DNA from: Procambarus clarkii
Lineage: Eukaryota > Arthropoda > Malacostraca > Decapoda > Cambaridae
Direction: 5' to 3'
Length of the DNA stretch: 64,000 nt
NCBI RefSeq assembly: GCF_040958095.1
Contig: NC_091156.1
Coordinates: 16,452,189-16,516,188, forward strand
The notes under the pieces are model-generated. The model had not been told where the DNA came from. It did no database searches and saw nothing but the letters and a program-made list of their open reading frames with translations. The first letter of the stretch is position 1; every line of letters starts with the position of its first letter. A program made the position numbers and the translations under genes. Positions 44,761-56,328 of the stretch are shown in pieces.

Positions 44761-45186
44761 TGTCCTGCTCCAGGCTTTGTCTTTACTACAACACTTCACT
44801 ACACTGACAACAAACTGACTGATGTAACCAAGACTATACTAAATAAATGTAAGAAACCATTATACTCTGTGTGTCTAATCACAAAACAACTTAAACGTAC
44901 ACACAATACGTTACATACTATGCTGCAATATTCTTCCCTGCATCTGAACTAGTTGGGGGAGTTGCCTTAAATTTTATTTTTGTTTATTATTTTCAATGTC
45001 ACCGAAGTTTTCTTTAAAACTTAAACTTCGTTTTTTTAGAGGTATTGCATATTACTAAGGGTGTCACTAGACTTTATATAACATATGTGGAACATCAGCA
45101 CAAAAATACATATATGCATTTCACTATTATGCATGCCATAATGGCTTATTTTATATGCTGTAATTAAAAAGAGAAGTTCTGCTGTC
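44761..45186. other. intron 2 sequence of unknown origin
   Basis: Begins CTCACTCGGCTCTCTGTCCT, continues with CACTTCACTACACTGACAAC and AT-rich sequence. No coding content. It may be debris of an LTR element, but no paired repeat is visible. Confidence 0.4.
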
Positions 45187-45904
45187 TGACGGGAGCCCTG
45201 TTGGCTCCCCGGAGCTATCCAGGCTGATATTGCTAATGTCAGACTTTGGCATCAGTCATGTGTATGGAGTTCTTTAGGTCTACCAGGGACCACGAGCCAG
45301 AACCAGGCCCCCTCAGACAGGCACGAGGAGCAATGGCCTATAGAAACCTCCATGTAGTTGGAAGCATTCTATGTCTGCCATCGACCTGGTTAAGTACCCA
45401 GAAAGGTAAGCATCCCAAAACAAACCCCTATTCTGGTTAAGAAATTGCTACTGAGAGCCGAACTAGTGGACAGAACTCCCCAAACAAAAGCGAGCTAACG
45501 AGCATGACGTCACCATATTGCTGTGCCGCTGTCTGCACAGCTCCCTTCTCTCCGTCAGGGAGGAAGGTGAAGCCCAGACCCCTCGCACCGACTACCCAAG
45601 ACCTCAGTTCTGAGGTTGATGTGCTAGGCAGAGGTCGTGTGCTTTGGCTCAAGACTTGGTCTCAGCTCTGCCTTGTGTTGTGGTGGCTGTCTTATAAGAG
45701 GTGTGCGAGCCAGGAGTAATTCTTCACTCCTCAGGCTGCATGCGCGAAGGGTTCCTTTCCCTAGGTGCCCGGTAAGTACTGCCCTTGGGGCTTGGGGCCA
45801 CCTTCCACAAGTTCCTTGGGTTCTGCCTCTGCTTGGCCGTTTTCTACTCGGTTTTCGGCCGCCCTTTGTGTGCTAGGGTGTTCTGACTCCCTTGTTCACC
45901 TTAG
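45187..45904 (+). mobile_element. DIRS-C: left terminal repeat plus short interior
   Basis: A left repeat lacking its outermost bases starts at 45187 (GACGGGAGCCCTGTTGGCTC) and runs to about 45625. About 280 bp of interior follow up to an antisense SINE-B at 45905. It contains an intact TGACGTCA at 45505-45512. Nothing further of this copy is seen. Confidence 0.85.
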
Positions 45905-46166
45905 GGTTATCTTTAGGTTATCTTGAGAGGATTTTGGGGCTTAGCGTCCCCGCGGCCCGGTCCTTGACCAGGCCTCCGTTTTGTTACACATCCCCAGGAA
46001 GCAGCCCATAGCAGCTGTCTTAACTCCCAGGTACCTATTTACTGCTAGGTAACAGGGGCATCAGGGGGAAAATTTTTTTTTGCCCATTTGTCTCTGCCTC
46101 CACCGGGGATCGAACCCGTAACCTTGGGACTACGAATCCGAAGCACTGTCCACCCAGCTGAAAGGT
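45905..46166 (-). mobile_element. SINE-B copy 1 (antisense)
   Basis: Minus strand begins with a tRNA-like head (CTGGGTGGACAGTGCTTCGG; B box GGTTCGATCCC in reverse at about 46107), a body with CCTAGCAGTAAATAGGTACC, and the LINE-B-type tail (GGCCTGGTCAAGGACCGGGC, GGACGCTAAGCCCC). It inserts within or at the end of DIRS-C. Confidence 0.86.
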
Positions 46167-46548
46167 GCCCATTTCTACATCTTGCCAAGCTACATCGCAC
46201 TTTCCCCATAGACACTGGTAGGTGAGCACTCACCCCACCCACACAGCAGCTATAACGCACACCATTCATTAACCTAAATACCCATTATATTCAATGTGCT
46301 GTTCTGAATGTTGTGTATATCATATGTCTGTACAGGTATTGTATATAATATACTCAGAGGTGATGATTGGAACTATTTGCACGTGGCAGGACACTTGTTA
46401 TACTATTGTTTGTATTTGCAAAAAGAAGCAGGGATGCAAAAATATTTGGTTTTATTTACCATGTGTTATACCTTACATATATTGTGCTGTATTCTCTTAT
46501 CCTGAATTTATTCTAGAGTTGTGATTTGTTTTTATATTTATTTTCCAG
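46167..46548. other. intron 2 end, no element recognised
   Basis: AT-rich with overlapping short frames (46294-46524). It ends with the pyrimidine tract and acceptor TATTTATTTTCCAG of exon 3. Confidence 0.6.
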
Positions 46549-46701
46549 AGACTTGCCAAAAAATATCGAAATCAAAAGTTCAAATGTGGAGAAGACAATG
46601 AGGGATATAGTGTAAAAATGAAGATGAAGTATTATATAGACTACATGAAAACAACGGATGATGATAGTCCACTCTACATTTTTGATAGTAGTTTTGGTGA
46701 A
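46549..46701 (+). CDS. JMJD6: JMJD6 exon 3
   Basis: 153 bp, acceptor TTTTCCAG|AG, donor GAA|GTAAGT; phases 0 and 0. Encodes residues 90-140: [51 protein letters not shown]. This is the most conserved N-terminal stretch of JMJD6 (human [20 protein letters not shown] and so on), forming the region before the JmjC barrel. Flanked by DIRS-C/SINE-B on the left and DIRS-D on the right, but itself undisturbed. Confidence 0.96.
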
Positions 46702-47577
46702 GTAAGTAAGTGATGTATTTAATTCCATACAAGTTTGCTAGAGAGAGTGAGACTGTGTGTAGTTACCTAAGTGTATTACCTAAGGAGGAGAGCTATGCTC
46801 ATGGTTTCCTGCCTTCCAAATACTCTTTCTGGGGGTAGCCCCTTCAGCTCCCCAGAGCTATCCAGGCTGATATTGCTAATGTTAGACTTTGGCATCAGTC
46901 ATGTGTATGGAGTTCTTTGGGCCTACGGGGACCACGAGCCAGAACCTGGCCTCCTCAGAAAGGTGCTAGGAGCAATGGCCTATAGAAACCCCCCTGTGTA
47001 GTTGGAAGCATTCTATGTCTGCCATCAACTGGGTCAGGTACCCAGAAAAATAGGCACCCCAAAACAAACCCCTCTTTTGGTGAGAATTGCTACAAGAAGC
47101 TGAACTAGTGGACAGAACTCTACAAACAGAAACAAGCATGACGTCACACATTGCCGCGCCGCTGTCTGCGCTGCTCCCCCCTCCCCGGGAGGTTGGCCCA
47201 AGACCCCCTCACCGGCAATCCACACCCTGGTTCTAAGGCTGATGCGCTAGTTCGAGAGTTGCTCTGTCCCCTTGTCTCAGGGTGACTCACTGTTTTTGCC
47301 TCTGTCACGCTGCCTGTTCGATTGGTGACACTTTCAGCACAGAGTCCTGCGAGTTTTGTTGCTTGCTGGTGACTCAGTTTACCCAATCCACTGATGACTT
47401 TATTCGGATACAGGCAGTGCAAGCGTTGCATGTTAGGTTCCGGTTATTGCAACAGGCTAGGTCGGTTGCTGCGCCAGAAGCCCTGAGGCTACTGTTTTGC
47501 TTATAGGGACCCAGACTTGGGGGTGTTGGTCGCTTTGGCCTTAGTTCTGTCTGCACCTCCTCGTTCTTCCCCTGCTG

Positions 47578-48649
47578 TTGTTTGCTCTGGTATCTCTCTC
47601 TCCCCCCCCCCCCATCGCTCTGAAACATCTGAGGGTTTCGGAGTTGGGGCAGGGTCTTGTGACTCAGGCAGTCTCAGGGAATGCCCCTTCTGGTGTGGCA
47701 ACGGAGGCATTCGAGTCGGTTCTCCCTGCTGAAGCGTCTGGGTCTGACCAGTGGGCCTCCTTCCGTCTGGCTTTTATGGCTGCACCAGCCTTTTTTTCTG
47801 AGGCCAGGGCTTTGGGAGATGACTCGGCCCCGAGTCCTGATGTGAAGGTTCTCGGGGTGGGAGAGGGGCTGACTTGGGGGTCTTGGGCCCCATCGGACCC
47901 CACCTGGGTTTACTACCCTATGAGCGGGGCTTACTGTTACAAAGAATGGGGTTTTCTTTCCCCCCTCCATGTACAAATTGGATTTGGTGTCTGCCCCTCC
48001 CTGGGATCGGTTTCGTGTCCCCTCGGGTGCTTCGGTCCCGTCTTTCTGGAGGTTTTCTGCTTCCCGCATCCAGCCTCATGTGGTGCTGGAGTCTTATGCA
48101 GCTTACCTCCTACTTGACCCGGATTGCGCCTCTATTATGGATCCGTCTTCGTTCAGCTTTGGGTCTTCGTTTTCCTATTGGATCTGTTACAAGGTTTCGG
48201 AGTCGTCCTGGCTGATGGACTGTCCTGTGTTTGCTTTGGAGGCATGGCATACCTTCTTTCATTCCCGCACGCTTGAGTGGTTCAGGTTTTCCTGGGGGAC
48301 GAGTTTGAGCACCTCAGTGAGTGCTTGTTTGCCCCTGCCCTTCCTCGGGATGTTGGCGTTGTGCAGGTTCCTTCCCTTTCAGCTGTGCAGGTTGCTGAGG
48401 ATTTGCACGCTCGTAGCCTCTTGGCTTCGGCTTTGCGTTTTTTCCATCCTGGAGCTGTCTTCGGACTGGCTTAAAGAGAATGTGGAGGCACTTGGGGCCG
48501 TTCCTGGGTCCGGTGCCTTGGGCTCGGCGGCTCGCTCGTCGTCTGCCTTGTTGAAGCTGTTTGCGCCAATCCTGCTGGATGCAGTGTCACTGTTTTATGC
48601 CTCCCAGCTCGCCTGTCGGCATGTGGTGCATGCTTCCTCTGGCTTTTAG
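47578..48649 (+). pseudogene. DIRS-D gag-like ORF1 remnant
   Basis: Two overlapping frames (47578-48117 and 47969-48649) follow the same order as in DIRS-B and DIRS-G: a Ser/Pro-rich start, then FRVPSGASVPSFWRFSASRI and a helical C-terminal part. Assignment to gag rests on position before the RT and on presence in three copies, not on a motif. Confidence 0.6.
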
Positions 48650-49001
48650 AATGTCTTCGCCCTTCTGTCCCTTGCTGTTTGCCGATTCTGCAGTGGCGTA
48701 GTATCTGCAGGCAGCTTCGGCTAGCTGTCGTCCCATGTCCGATTTGTTGGTTCTCCTGGGGGTCCCAGGATGGAAGGGCCTTCTCGGAGGGGTCGTGCCA
48801 GGGCTTGGGGATTCCGCTTGTCGGGGTAGGCCACTGGTGCCAGTTTCGGAGCCGGAACCGCCTTCGTCTGGTCGGCGCGGTGTTCGCTCTGTGCAAGGCT
48901 TGGGTTCTCGTAAGGGACGCTGACCCTTTCGCGGTACGTCCCATTGATGGAGCGATGGTGGGGAGGCTTGCTCTGTTTGCTTACGCCTAGTCTCACGATT
49001 T

Positions 49002-49643
49002 GTGGGCTTTTCGGGTCGTTTCCAACGGCCTGTGGTGGTGTTTGGTGGCCCCTCCTCCTTCAGGGGGGTTTGGGGTTGGCGGGGCAGGCCTCTTCCCGTG
49101 CATTCTGTCGGGTCATTTTGGAGTGGGTTCGCTTGGGCGTGGTTGAAACGACGATGTCTTTCAGATGGGTTCCCAGTCCTGAAATGGGACTGTGCGGACC
49201 TGAGGTTCATTCTGGACTTGTCCCGTTTGAATTCCTGGGTTCATTGCCCCTCCTTTCGGATGACTACGCTGTCCCAGGTCTGGCTTCTGTTGGAGCCGGG
49301 CGCTTGGATGGTGTCCCTGGATCTCCGGGACACTTATTGGCACGTCCCGATTCATCCAGGGTTCAGGGACTGGCTCAGTTTTGTTGTGGGGCATCAGAAT
49401 TACTGCTTTCGTTGTCTCCTGTTCGGGTTAAACCTGGCACTTCGCATTTTCACACGCCTGACACGGGTCGTTGTGGCCCGTTTGCGTCTTTTAGGTGTTC
49501 TTGTGCTGGCCTACCTCGACGACTGGCTGGTATCGGCTCCCAGGCGGTCCGCCTTTCTGCTTGCCAGGAATTTGGTTCTTTCCCAGCTCGCCGGGTTCGG
49601 ATTTTTGGTGAACTGGAGGAAGTCTCATCTAGTTCTCTCCTAG
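49002..49643 (+). pseudogene. DIRS-D reverse transcriptase
   Basis: A 213-codon frame with a well-preserved RT palm: CADLRFILDLSRLNSWV, GAWMVSLDLRDTYWHVPIHP (first catalytic Asp), CFRCLLFGLNLALRIFTRLT, VLAYLDDWLVSAP with YLDD at 49511-49522, and NWRKSHLVLS. This is the DIRS-type RT; the frame then stops and the RNase H part continues in another frame, so the enzyme is incomplete. Confidence 0.88.
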
Positions 49644-49959
49644 GTTCGGGCTTGGCTGGTATCTTGTTTGGGACTCTCAGACCGCTTCCTTGTCTCTCCC
49701 TCCGGAACCTCTGCTTCGCCTGCGGTCCCGCCTTTGCCGTTTTCTGGACGGCTCCCGGGTCACCTGGCGGTTGCTCGAGGGTCTGTGTGGGAGCCTGAAC
49801 TTTGCGATGTTAGTCTACCCGCCGGGTCGGGTTTGGCTTTGTTGGCTGTTCTGGTTCCTTCGGGGATGTCCCTTCCACCTCTCGCGATCGCTGGGTTCGA
49901 CCCCCGGGGGCTTTGCATCAGTTGTTGCATCGCCGGTGTCCTCTTCGGGTTTTTCGGGG

Positions 49960-50600
49960 TTCAGTGCCTTGGCGCCTACTTGAGCCCTCGCTCGATGTGT
50001 TCGCGGACGCGTCGTCTCTCGGCTGGAGCTTTGTGACCAATGCTCACCAGGCCGGCCAGGGGCGGTGAGGTCCGTCCTTCCGTCGGGCCCACAGCACTGT
50101 GCGGGAGTTCGCAGCGGTGTGGTTTTCTCTTCAGAGAGTTCGGATTGGCCACTGGTAGACGATCTGGCTCCATTCGGACTGCTCCCCGGTGGTTCATTGT
50201 CTGAACCGAGGGGGTTCGATTTGGTCCTTGGCTCTTTGGTGCTGTTCGCTTCAGTTGACTCGTCTGCTGAGTTCTCGGGATTTGGCTCTCCTTGCAGTTC
50301 ACATTCGGGGGGGGGGGGGTGTCTAACGTCTTGGCAGATGGCCTGTCTCGGTTCGTTCCCTTGTCCACGGAATGGACGGTCGATGCCGACTTGTTCCGTT
50401 GGCTCTACCAGACGTTCAGGTGTCAGGAGGTGAACCTCTTTGCGTTGGCGTGGTCACGTTGCCTTCAGATATATGTGGCATCCTTCCCCAACTGCGAGGC
50501 CGTTGGGTCGATGCCTTTCGGCAGGACTGGTTGAGGTGGGGGTTCCTGTACCTCTTTCCCCCAGTTCAGCTGTTGCTCCAGGTCCTGACTCGCTTGGAGA
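49960..50600 (+). pseudogene. DIRS-D RNase H and linker
   Basis: DVFADASSLGWSFVTNAHQA (first catalytic Asp near 50006), HSDCSPVVHCLN-type block near 50170, SNVLADGLSRFVPLSTEWTV near 50320, VNLFALAWSRCLQIYVASFP near 50440. Frames change around a G-run at 50308-50318. Confidence 0.8.
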
Positions 50601-50789
50601 CTTACCAGGGGAGAGGCCCAGCCTTGGTTTCAGGCGCTGCTTGCCCGGTGTACGAACCCAGAGGTTTTCCCAAGGCTCCGCCTCATTCAGCAGATCGGAA
50701 TGGTGTGTCACGTGGCTAGTTCGATCTTCTCGAGTCTTCACGTATGGTATTTTTGACTTGGGACTATCATCATATCTATGGTGATTAGG

Positions 50790-51760
50790 TGGCTTCGTTG
50801 TTGGTGTCCCACCTGAGAGCTTCGTCTCGGCGGCAGTATGAAGTCTCTTGGCGGTCCTTCGGTTTCTTTCTTTCGCTTCGTAGATGTACTTCAATATTGG
50901 TTAAGATTGTCTTATCCTTTCTTGGTTGTTCCAGGATCGTCGTTGTATGCCAAATTCTGTCGCCTCCTATCGTGTGGTGTTGGCGGAGCCCCTGCAGCTT
51001 GTTTTCGGTATTCATGTTACATCTGCTCCATTTCGCAAGCTGTCTCGTGCGTTGTTTTACCTCCAGCCTGCTCATGCACCGCTTGAGCCGTCCTGGTCAC
51101 TTGACAGGGTGCTCTCTTAACTCTCTTCTCCTCGGTTTGTAGTGGCCCCTTCAGTTCAGGACTGTTTCTCTAAGGCTCTTTTTCATGTTGGCATTGGCCT
51201 CTAGGGGGATCGAGTCAGGGAGCTTCATGCTTTTCTCCGGCGCAAGGGTTTCTGCTCGTTTGGTCCTGGTGGTAGGTTTGTTCGTTTGCAGCTATCTCCT
51301 CCTTTTCTGGTGAAGAATGAGACTGCTGCTTTCCGGAGGGGTCCTTGGGTTGTTGATGCTTGGTTCGTTAGGCAGGGGGTGCATCATGTGTTGTGTCCGG
51401 TTGCAGCTCTCCGCCGTTATTTGCGTGCCATGGGCTCTGTGGCCCGGGATGCGCTTTGGGTTGATCTGGTTTCCCTTCTTCCCTGTTCCAGGGTTCGGGT
51501 CTCCAGGTCGTCCGCAGGGTTATTCGGTCTAGCCAGCCTGCGGTCTATCCCCGTGCCCATGACGTCATAAGTTTACTGCACTTGCTGCTGTTTTTGGGAA
51601 TGTCTTGGGTTGACATTCGGGTGCGGAGTTTTTGGAGGTCGAACAGGGTCCTGGCTGCAGGTTACTTGGGGAACGTTCCTGAGCCTCGTCGGGTCTGTGT
51701 CGCTTTGGGTTGGCGGTTGCAGCCAGTTGTCTCGACTTCACGTTAAGGAGTGAGCGGCGA
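50790..51760 (+). pseudogene. DIRS-D tyrosine recombinase
   Basis: N-terminal SAM-like part: VSHLRASSRRQYEVSWRSFG (from 50804). The catalytic part covers about 51180-51700. The block around the first Arg is frameshifted (near 51200), and the His/Arg box reads HDVI instead of HDVR near 51559, so two of the catalytic residues are lost. The terminal GYLGNVPEP carries the Tyr position. Confidence 0.8.
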
Positions 51761-52256
51761 CTGTCTCCCTGGTAAGTCTTGCTGGTTTTCATCTTTTGGT
51801 AGGTAGCTCCGGGGAGCCGAAGGGTGTGTCGAAGCAGAAGGGGAGCCCCAGAAACCCAGTGTTGAATGTAATGAAACACCATTTGCTGGGTGAGACCAGG
51901 AGGCTCCCCGGCAACCCTCCCTCTCCCCCGGTCGGCAGTTTTTCGTGTTTTTTTTTATATCTACCCTGAGAACTGGGGTGTGGATTGCCGGTGCGGGGGT
52001 CTGGGACTCCCTCTTACCTCTTCCAGGGAGGGGGGAGCTGCGCACACAGCGTCATGGTGACGTGTGACGTCATGCTCGTTTGCTCGTTTCTGTTTGGGGA
52101 GTTCTGTTCACTAGTTCAGCTTCTTGTAGCAATTTTCACCAGAATAGGGGTTTGTTTTGGGGGCACCTATCTTTTTAGGTGCCTGACCTGGTCGATGGCA
52201 GACATAGAACCACATGGGGGTTTCTATAGGCCATTGTTCCTCGCGCCTCTCTTTTC

Positions 52257-52464
52257 CAATGTACTGATGTGCTTCTTGAGGTATGGTACCATACAAGAGC
52301 TATGTTCTGGGTGTTTGTTCAAACATGTTCTATGTTTGAACCCTCAGACATTTGGGAGCCGGAAGCAGGGAAGGGGGGGGATAGTAGGGCAAACAACAGG
52401 GAAAGACCAGGGAGCATGGACTGAACCAAAGTCAAAGCGACTGATGCCACCAAGTCCTAGTGGC
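52257..52464. other. junction debris between DIRS-D and DIRS-E
   Basis: CCAATGTACTGATGTGCTTC resembles the LINE word at 21985-22010 (GTTGATGTGCTTCTTAAGAT). CATGTTCTATGTTTGAACCC is a small inverted repeat with TTCAAACATG at 52319-52328. No gene. Confidence 0.5.
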
Positions 52465-53362
52465 CCCTTGGTGGCCAGCCCAGCCTTGGTTTCAGGCACT
52501 GCTTGCTCGGTGTCCGAACCCAGGAGTGTTTTCCGCTGCTCAGCCTATTTCAGCAGATCGGACCAGTCCAGTACCAGCTGGTTCGGTCTTCATCTGCGCT
52601 CTTCGCATCTGGTCATTTTGACACGGGTTTGTCACCATTTGTATGGTGATCAGGTGGCTTCGTTAAAGGTGTCCCACCTGAGAGCTTCGTCTCAGAGACA
52701 GTATGGTGTTTCCTGGCATTGATTCTGCCATTTTCTCTCTTCATAGGTTATCTTCTATTTCTGATCGGGTTGTCTTGACCTTTCTTGGCTTTTTCAGGAC
52801 TGTCATTTGTTGTCAAATACTGTCGCCTCGTATCATGCAGCACTGGCAGAGCCTCTCCAGCTTCCGATCGGGGTGGATGTCACTTCTGCCCCGTTTCATA
52901 AGCTTTCTTGTGTTTTGTTTCACCTCCAGCCTGCTCATGCGTCACCTAAGCCATCCTGGTCCTTGGCCAGGATGGCCAAGGACCATCCTGGCCTCTCTTT
53001 ATTTTCATCTCGGTCCGTGGTGGCCCCTTAGGTTCAAGACTGTTTTTCCAAGGCCCTCTTTCTGTTGGCATTGGCCTCTGGGGATCTGGTTGGTGTGCTT
53101 CATGCTCTCCTCCATCGCAGGGGTTTCTGCTCTTTCAGTCCTAGTAGTTGGTTTGTTAGGTTGCAATCTTCTCATTCTTTTCTGGCGAAGAACAAGATCG
53201 CCGCTTTCCGGAGTGCTTCTTGTGTCATCGATGCGCATTTGGTCAGGCCGGGTTCATGTCATGTGTTGTGTCCGGTTGCGACTCTTTGTTGTTGCCTGGA
53301 CGTCTCGGCTTCTGTGGCCGGGGTTGCGCTTTGAGTTGATCCGGTTTCCCTCGAGGGCGCCT

Positions 53363-53610
53363 GACAGCTGAGTGGACAGTGCTTCGAATTCGTAGTCCTG
53401 AGGTTCCGGGGTATGATCCCCGGTGAAGGAAGAGACAAATGAGCAAAAAGTTTCTTTCACCCTGATGGCCCTGTTACCTAGCAGTAAATAGATACCTGGG
53501 AGTTAGATAGCTGCTATGGGCTGCTTCCTGGGGGTGTAACAAAAAGGAGGCCCTGGTCGAGGACTGGGCCGCGGGGACGCTTAGCCCCAAAATCATCTCT
53601 AGATATTCCT
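53363..53610 (+). mobile_element. SINE-B copy 2, in DIRS-E recombinase
   Basis: tRNA-like head (GCTGAGTGGACAGTGCTTCG; weakened B box GGGTATGATCCCC), body CCTAGCAGTAAATAGATACC, tail GGACTGGGCCGCGGGGACGC and TTAGCCCCAAAATCAT. DIRS recombinase sequence (CTTCGGGTCTCC-type) resumes after it. Confidence 0.87.
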
Positions 53611-54075
53611 GTTGCAGGGCTCGGGTCTCCTAGGTCGTTGGCAGGGTTATTAAGTCTAGCCAGCCTGCGGTCTATCCTCGTGCCCATGACGTTCGGAAGT
53701 TTGCTGCTTTAGCTGTCGTGTGGCAACATGTCTTGGGCTGATATTCGGGCGCAGGGATTTTGGAGGTCGAACAGGATCCTGCCTGCCTGTTATTTGGTCA
53801 ACATTCCTGGTCTTGGGTATTCGTATGTGGCTTTGGGTTGCAGGTTGCAGTCAGTTGTCTTGCCTTCGTGTTGAGGAGTGTCGCAGCTGCCTCCAGAGTA
53901 AGTCCCTCTTTTCCTTATTTTTAGTTATGTGGCTCCAGGGAGCTGGAGGGGCTCCCCTTAGAAAACCAGCATTGAATGTAATGAAATGCCATTTTCTGGG
54001 TGAACCCCAGAGGCTCCCTGGTACCCTCCCTCCTTCTGGTTGGCAGTTTTCGCGGTGTTTTGATGCTTAGCCTTA

Positions 54076-54330
54076 AAGGGACTGCCGGCTGAGTGGACAG
54101 CGCTCGAGATTCGTAGTCCTAAGGTTTCTGGCTCAATCCCCAGCGAAAGCGGAAACAAATGGGCAGATTTTCTTTCACCCCGATGCCCGTTCACCTAGCA
54201 GTAAAAAAAATAAGTTCCTGGGAGTTAGACAGCTGCTACAGGTTGCTTCCTGGGGATGTGTAACAAAAAGGAGGCCTGGTCGAGGACTGGGCCATAGGAA
54301 CGCTAAGCCCCTAAATCATCTAAAGGTAAC
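54076..54330 (+). mobile_element. SINE-B copy 3, in DIRS-E right repeat
   Basis: Head GCCGGCTGAGTGGACAGCGC, B-box region GGCTCAATCCC, body CCTAGCAGTAAAAAAAATAA, tail GGCCTGGTCGAGGACTGGGC, GGAACGCTAAGCCCC and TAAAGGTAACC. The hexamer TAGCCT lies at both borders (54069-54074 and about 54343) and is a possible target duplication. Confidence 0.87.
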
Positions 54331-54795
54331 CACGAAATAAGATAGCCTCTGAGCTGGAGTTGTTGGGTAGCTGGTGCGGGGGATCCGGGGCTTTCCCCTC
54401 TCCCTTCTGGGGAAGGGGAGAACTGCGTGGAAAAGCGGCATGGCGGCGAGGTGTGATGTTTGCTTGTTTCCTTGGGAAATGAGGGAGTTTTGCCTCTCTG
54501 TTAGGTTTTCAGTTGCAATTTGTTTACCATATGGGGTCTGTTTTGTTATGCCTACCTTTCTGGGTGCCAAACCCCGATCGATGTCAGATAAGGAAAACCC
54601 TCAACCACGGGGGGTTTTCATTGAACCATTGTTCCCTCTGCCTCTCTGAGGGGGCCAGGTTCTGTCTCGTGGTTCCCAGTTGGCTGAACTCCATTGACTA
54701 ATGCCCTGGTCTAATATATAACATATTAGCCCAATTGCTCCAGGGAGCCAAGGTGGCTCACCCAGAACATGGCTTTTCATTACAGTCAATGCTGG

Positions 54796-55672
54796 TTTTC
54801 TGAGGGGGGAACCCTGTCAGCTCCCCGGAGCTATCCAGGCTGAATAGGTGTGTATAACTTTCTGATATCAGTCAATGTACACCGAGTTCTTGCCTACCGG
54901 GGACCATGAGCCAGAACCAGGCCCCCTCAAGAGAGCCACGAGGAGCAATGGCCTATAGAAACCCCCATGTGGTTGGGAGGATTCTATATCTGCAATCGAC
55001 CGGCTCTGGCACTTGGAAAGGTAGGCGTCCCAAAACAAACCCCCCTATTCTGGTGAAACTATTGCTACCGAAAGCCGAACGAGTGGACAGAACCCCCCCA
55101 ACAAAAATTAACAAACGAGCATGACGTTATCATGTCACCGCTCCACTGTCTGCGCAACCTCCCACTCCCCTCCCCGGGAGGGGAAAGTGGGAGCCCCAGA
55201 CCCCACGCTGGTGATCCACCCTTCAGTTCTTAGGCTGATGTGTTACTGGCGTGGTCTTGTGCCTCTGGCTCCTGCAATTTGTCTCAGATTCTGTGCCTTG
55301 CGGCATGGACTGTCTCTACTGGTGGTGTGCGAGCCAGGAGTAATATTCTTCGGTACTCGGGCTGCATGCGTCTAGGGCCACCTTCCCTAGGTGCCCTGTA
55401 AGTACTGTACTACCCTTGCGGCTTGGGGCCACCCTCCATAAGTCACTTTGGGATCTACCCCCACTGTGTCTTTTACTGCTCGATACTTGGCCACCCTTGG
55501 GGTCAACTGGGGTCTTTGTTGCCTGTATTTGCCTCTGGGTTTGCCTTTTGTTCTCTGCTCTTACTTGGGGAGATTATTTCTCAGTTCTTGTTTTCTGCCT
55601 TGGTGAATTTCTGTCCTGTTTCTGATTTGCTTTGTGTTATCGGTATGTGGGTAGACTGCAGGTTGGCTAGAC
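54796..55672 (+). mobile_element. DIRS-F: left part of a DIRS element
   Basis: Left terminal repeat 54796-55225 (TTTTCTGAGGGGGGAACCC start; TGACGTTA instead of TGACGTCA near 55121) and 450 bp of interior similar to the start of DIRS-B and DIRS-C. It is cut at 55672 by TTAA element 3. Confidence 0.85.
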
Positions 55673-55676
55673 TTAA

Positions 55677-56328
55677 CACTTTCGCGCACCCTGCGCGCAC
55701 GCCCCAACCCACCCCAAGGTGGACCTAGCGTTTCCTGGGAGCACGCATCCACGCTAACATATGTACTCTTTCCAGTGTTCTGACCTTAATTTTCGAGCTA
55801 CATTGTTCGTTTTGGTATCAAATTGTTCGCAATCGAAAGATGCACATTTTAAAACTAGTACCATAATAATTAAACAGTAAATGGAATCTTAACAAACATT
55901 TTAATTTTGAATGCTCATCACCACAAGTATTTATAATCTTTCCAGTATTCTGACCTCAACTGTCGTGCTACGTCGTTCATTATAGTATCAATTGTTATTA
56001 ACCTAAAGGTGTGCATTTTAAAACTAATGTCCCCATAATAATCGAACAATAAATGAAATTTTTACAAATACAGTATTTTTAATTTCGGACGCTTATCTAA
56101 GTATTTATAATATTTCCAGTGTTCTGACCTCAATTGTCATACTACGTCATTTATTTTTTATATCAAATTGTTTGCAATCTAAAGGCGTGGATTCTAAAAC
56201 TAGTCCCATAATGATTGGATAAAAAATATAATTTTAACATATATTTTAAATTTTGACGCAACATGCGTCACCAGCAGATATGGCAATTTATTTATTGGGG
56301 CCGACTGCTTCGCCCCTGAACGAAAGTG
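55677..56328. mobile_element. TTAA-flanked element 3
   Basis: 652 bp between TTAA at 55673-55676 and 56329-56332. Inverted ends CACTTTCGCGCACC and CACTTTCGTTCAGG. Internal units with TTCCAGTGTTCTGACCT(T/C)AA and GTTCGCAATC/GTTTGCAATC recur near 55770-55826, 55935-55989 and 56115-56168. No transposase. Confidence 0.86.

Larger units (their letters stand above)
46824..52256 (+). mobile_element. DIRS-D: most complete DIRS1-like retrotransposon
   Basis: About 5.4 kb in full order: left terminal repeat (46824-47240), gag-like region (about 47250-48960), RT (about 49000-49650), RNase H (about 49960-50600), tyrosine recombinase (about 50790-51760), internal complementary region (51804-51915) and right terminal repeat (51965 to about 52256, where it is truncated). 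DIRS elements copy RNA into a circle and integrate with the recombinase rather than an integrase. Reading frames are interrupted several times, so the copy is inactive. It lies about 120 bp downstream of the exon 3 donor. Confidence 0.9.
52465..54795 (+). mobile_element. DIRS-E: 5'-truncated DIRS with recombinase and right end
   Basis: Begins near the end of RNase H and has the recombinase (52660-53880), complementary region (53931-54022) and right terminal repeat (about 54050-54795). Two SINE-B insertions (53363-53610 and 54076-54330) interrupt it. Its right tip (TCAATGCTGG, ending 54795) abuts directly the left tip of DIRS-F. Recombinase: first Arg lost (ASGDLVGVLHAL instead of ASGGRVGELHAL), HDVRKF kept at about 53685-53702. 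Confidence 0.87.

Noticed and set aside
48471..49210. Antisense frames of 157 and 207 codons in DIRS-D
   Set aside because: Arg/Pro/Thr-rich shadow frames opposite the gag/RT region, without homology to known domains.
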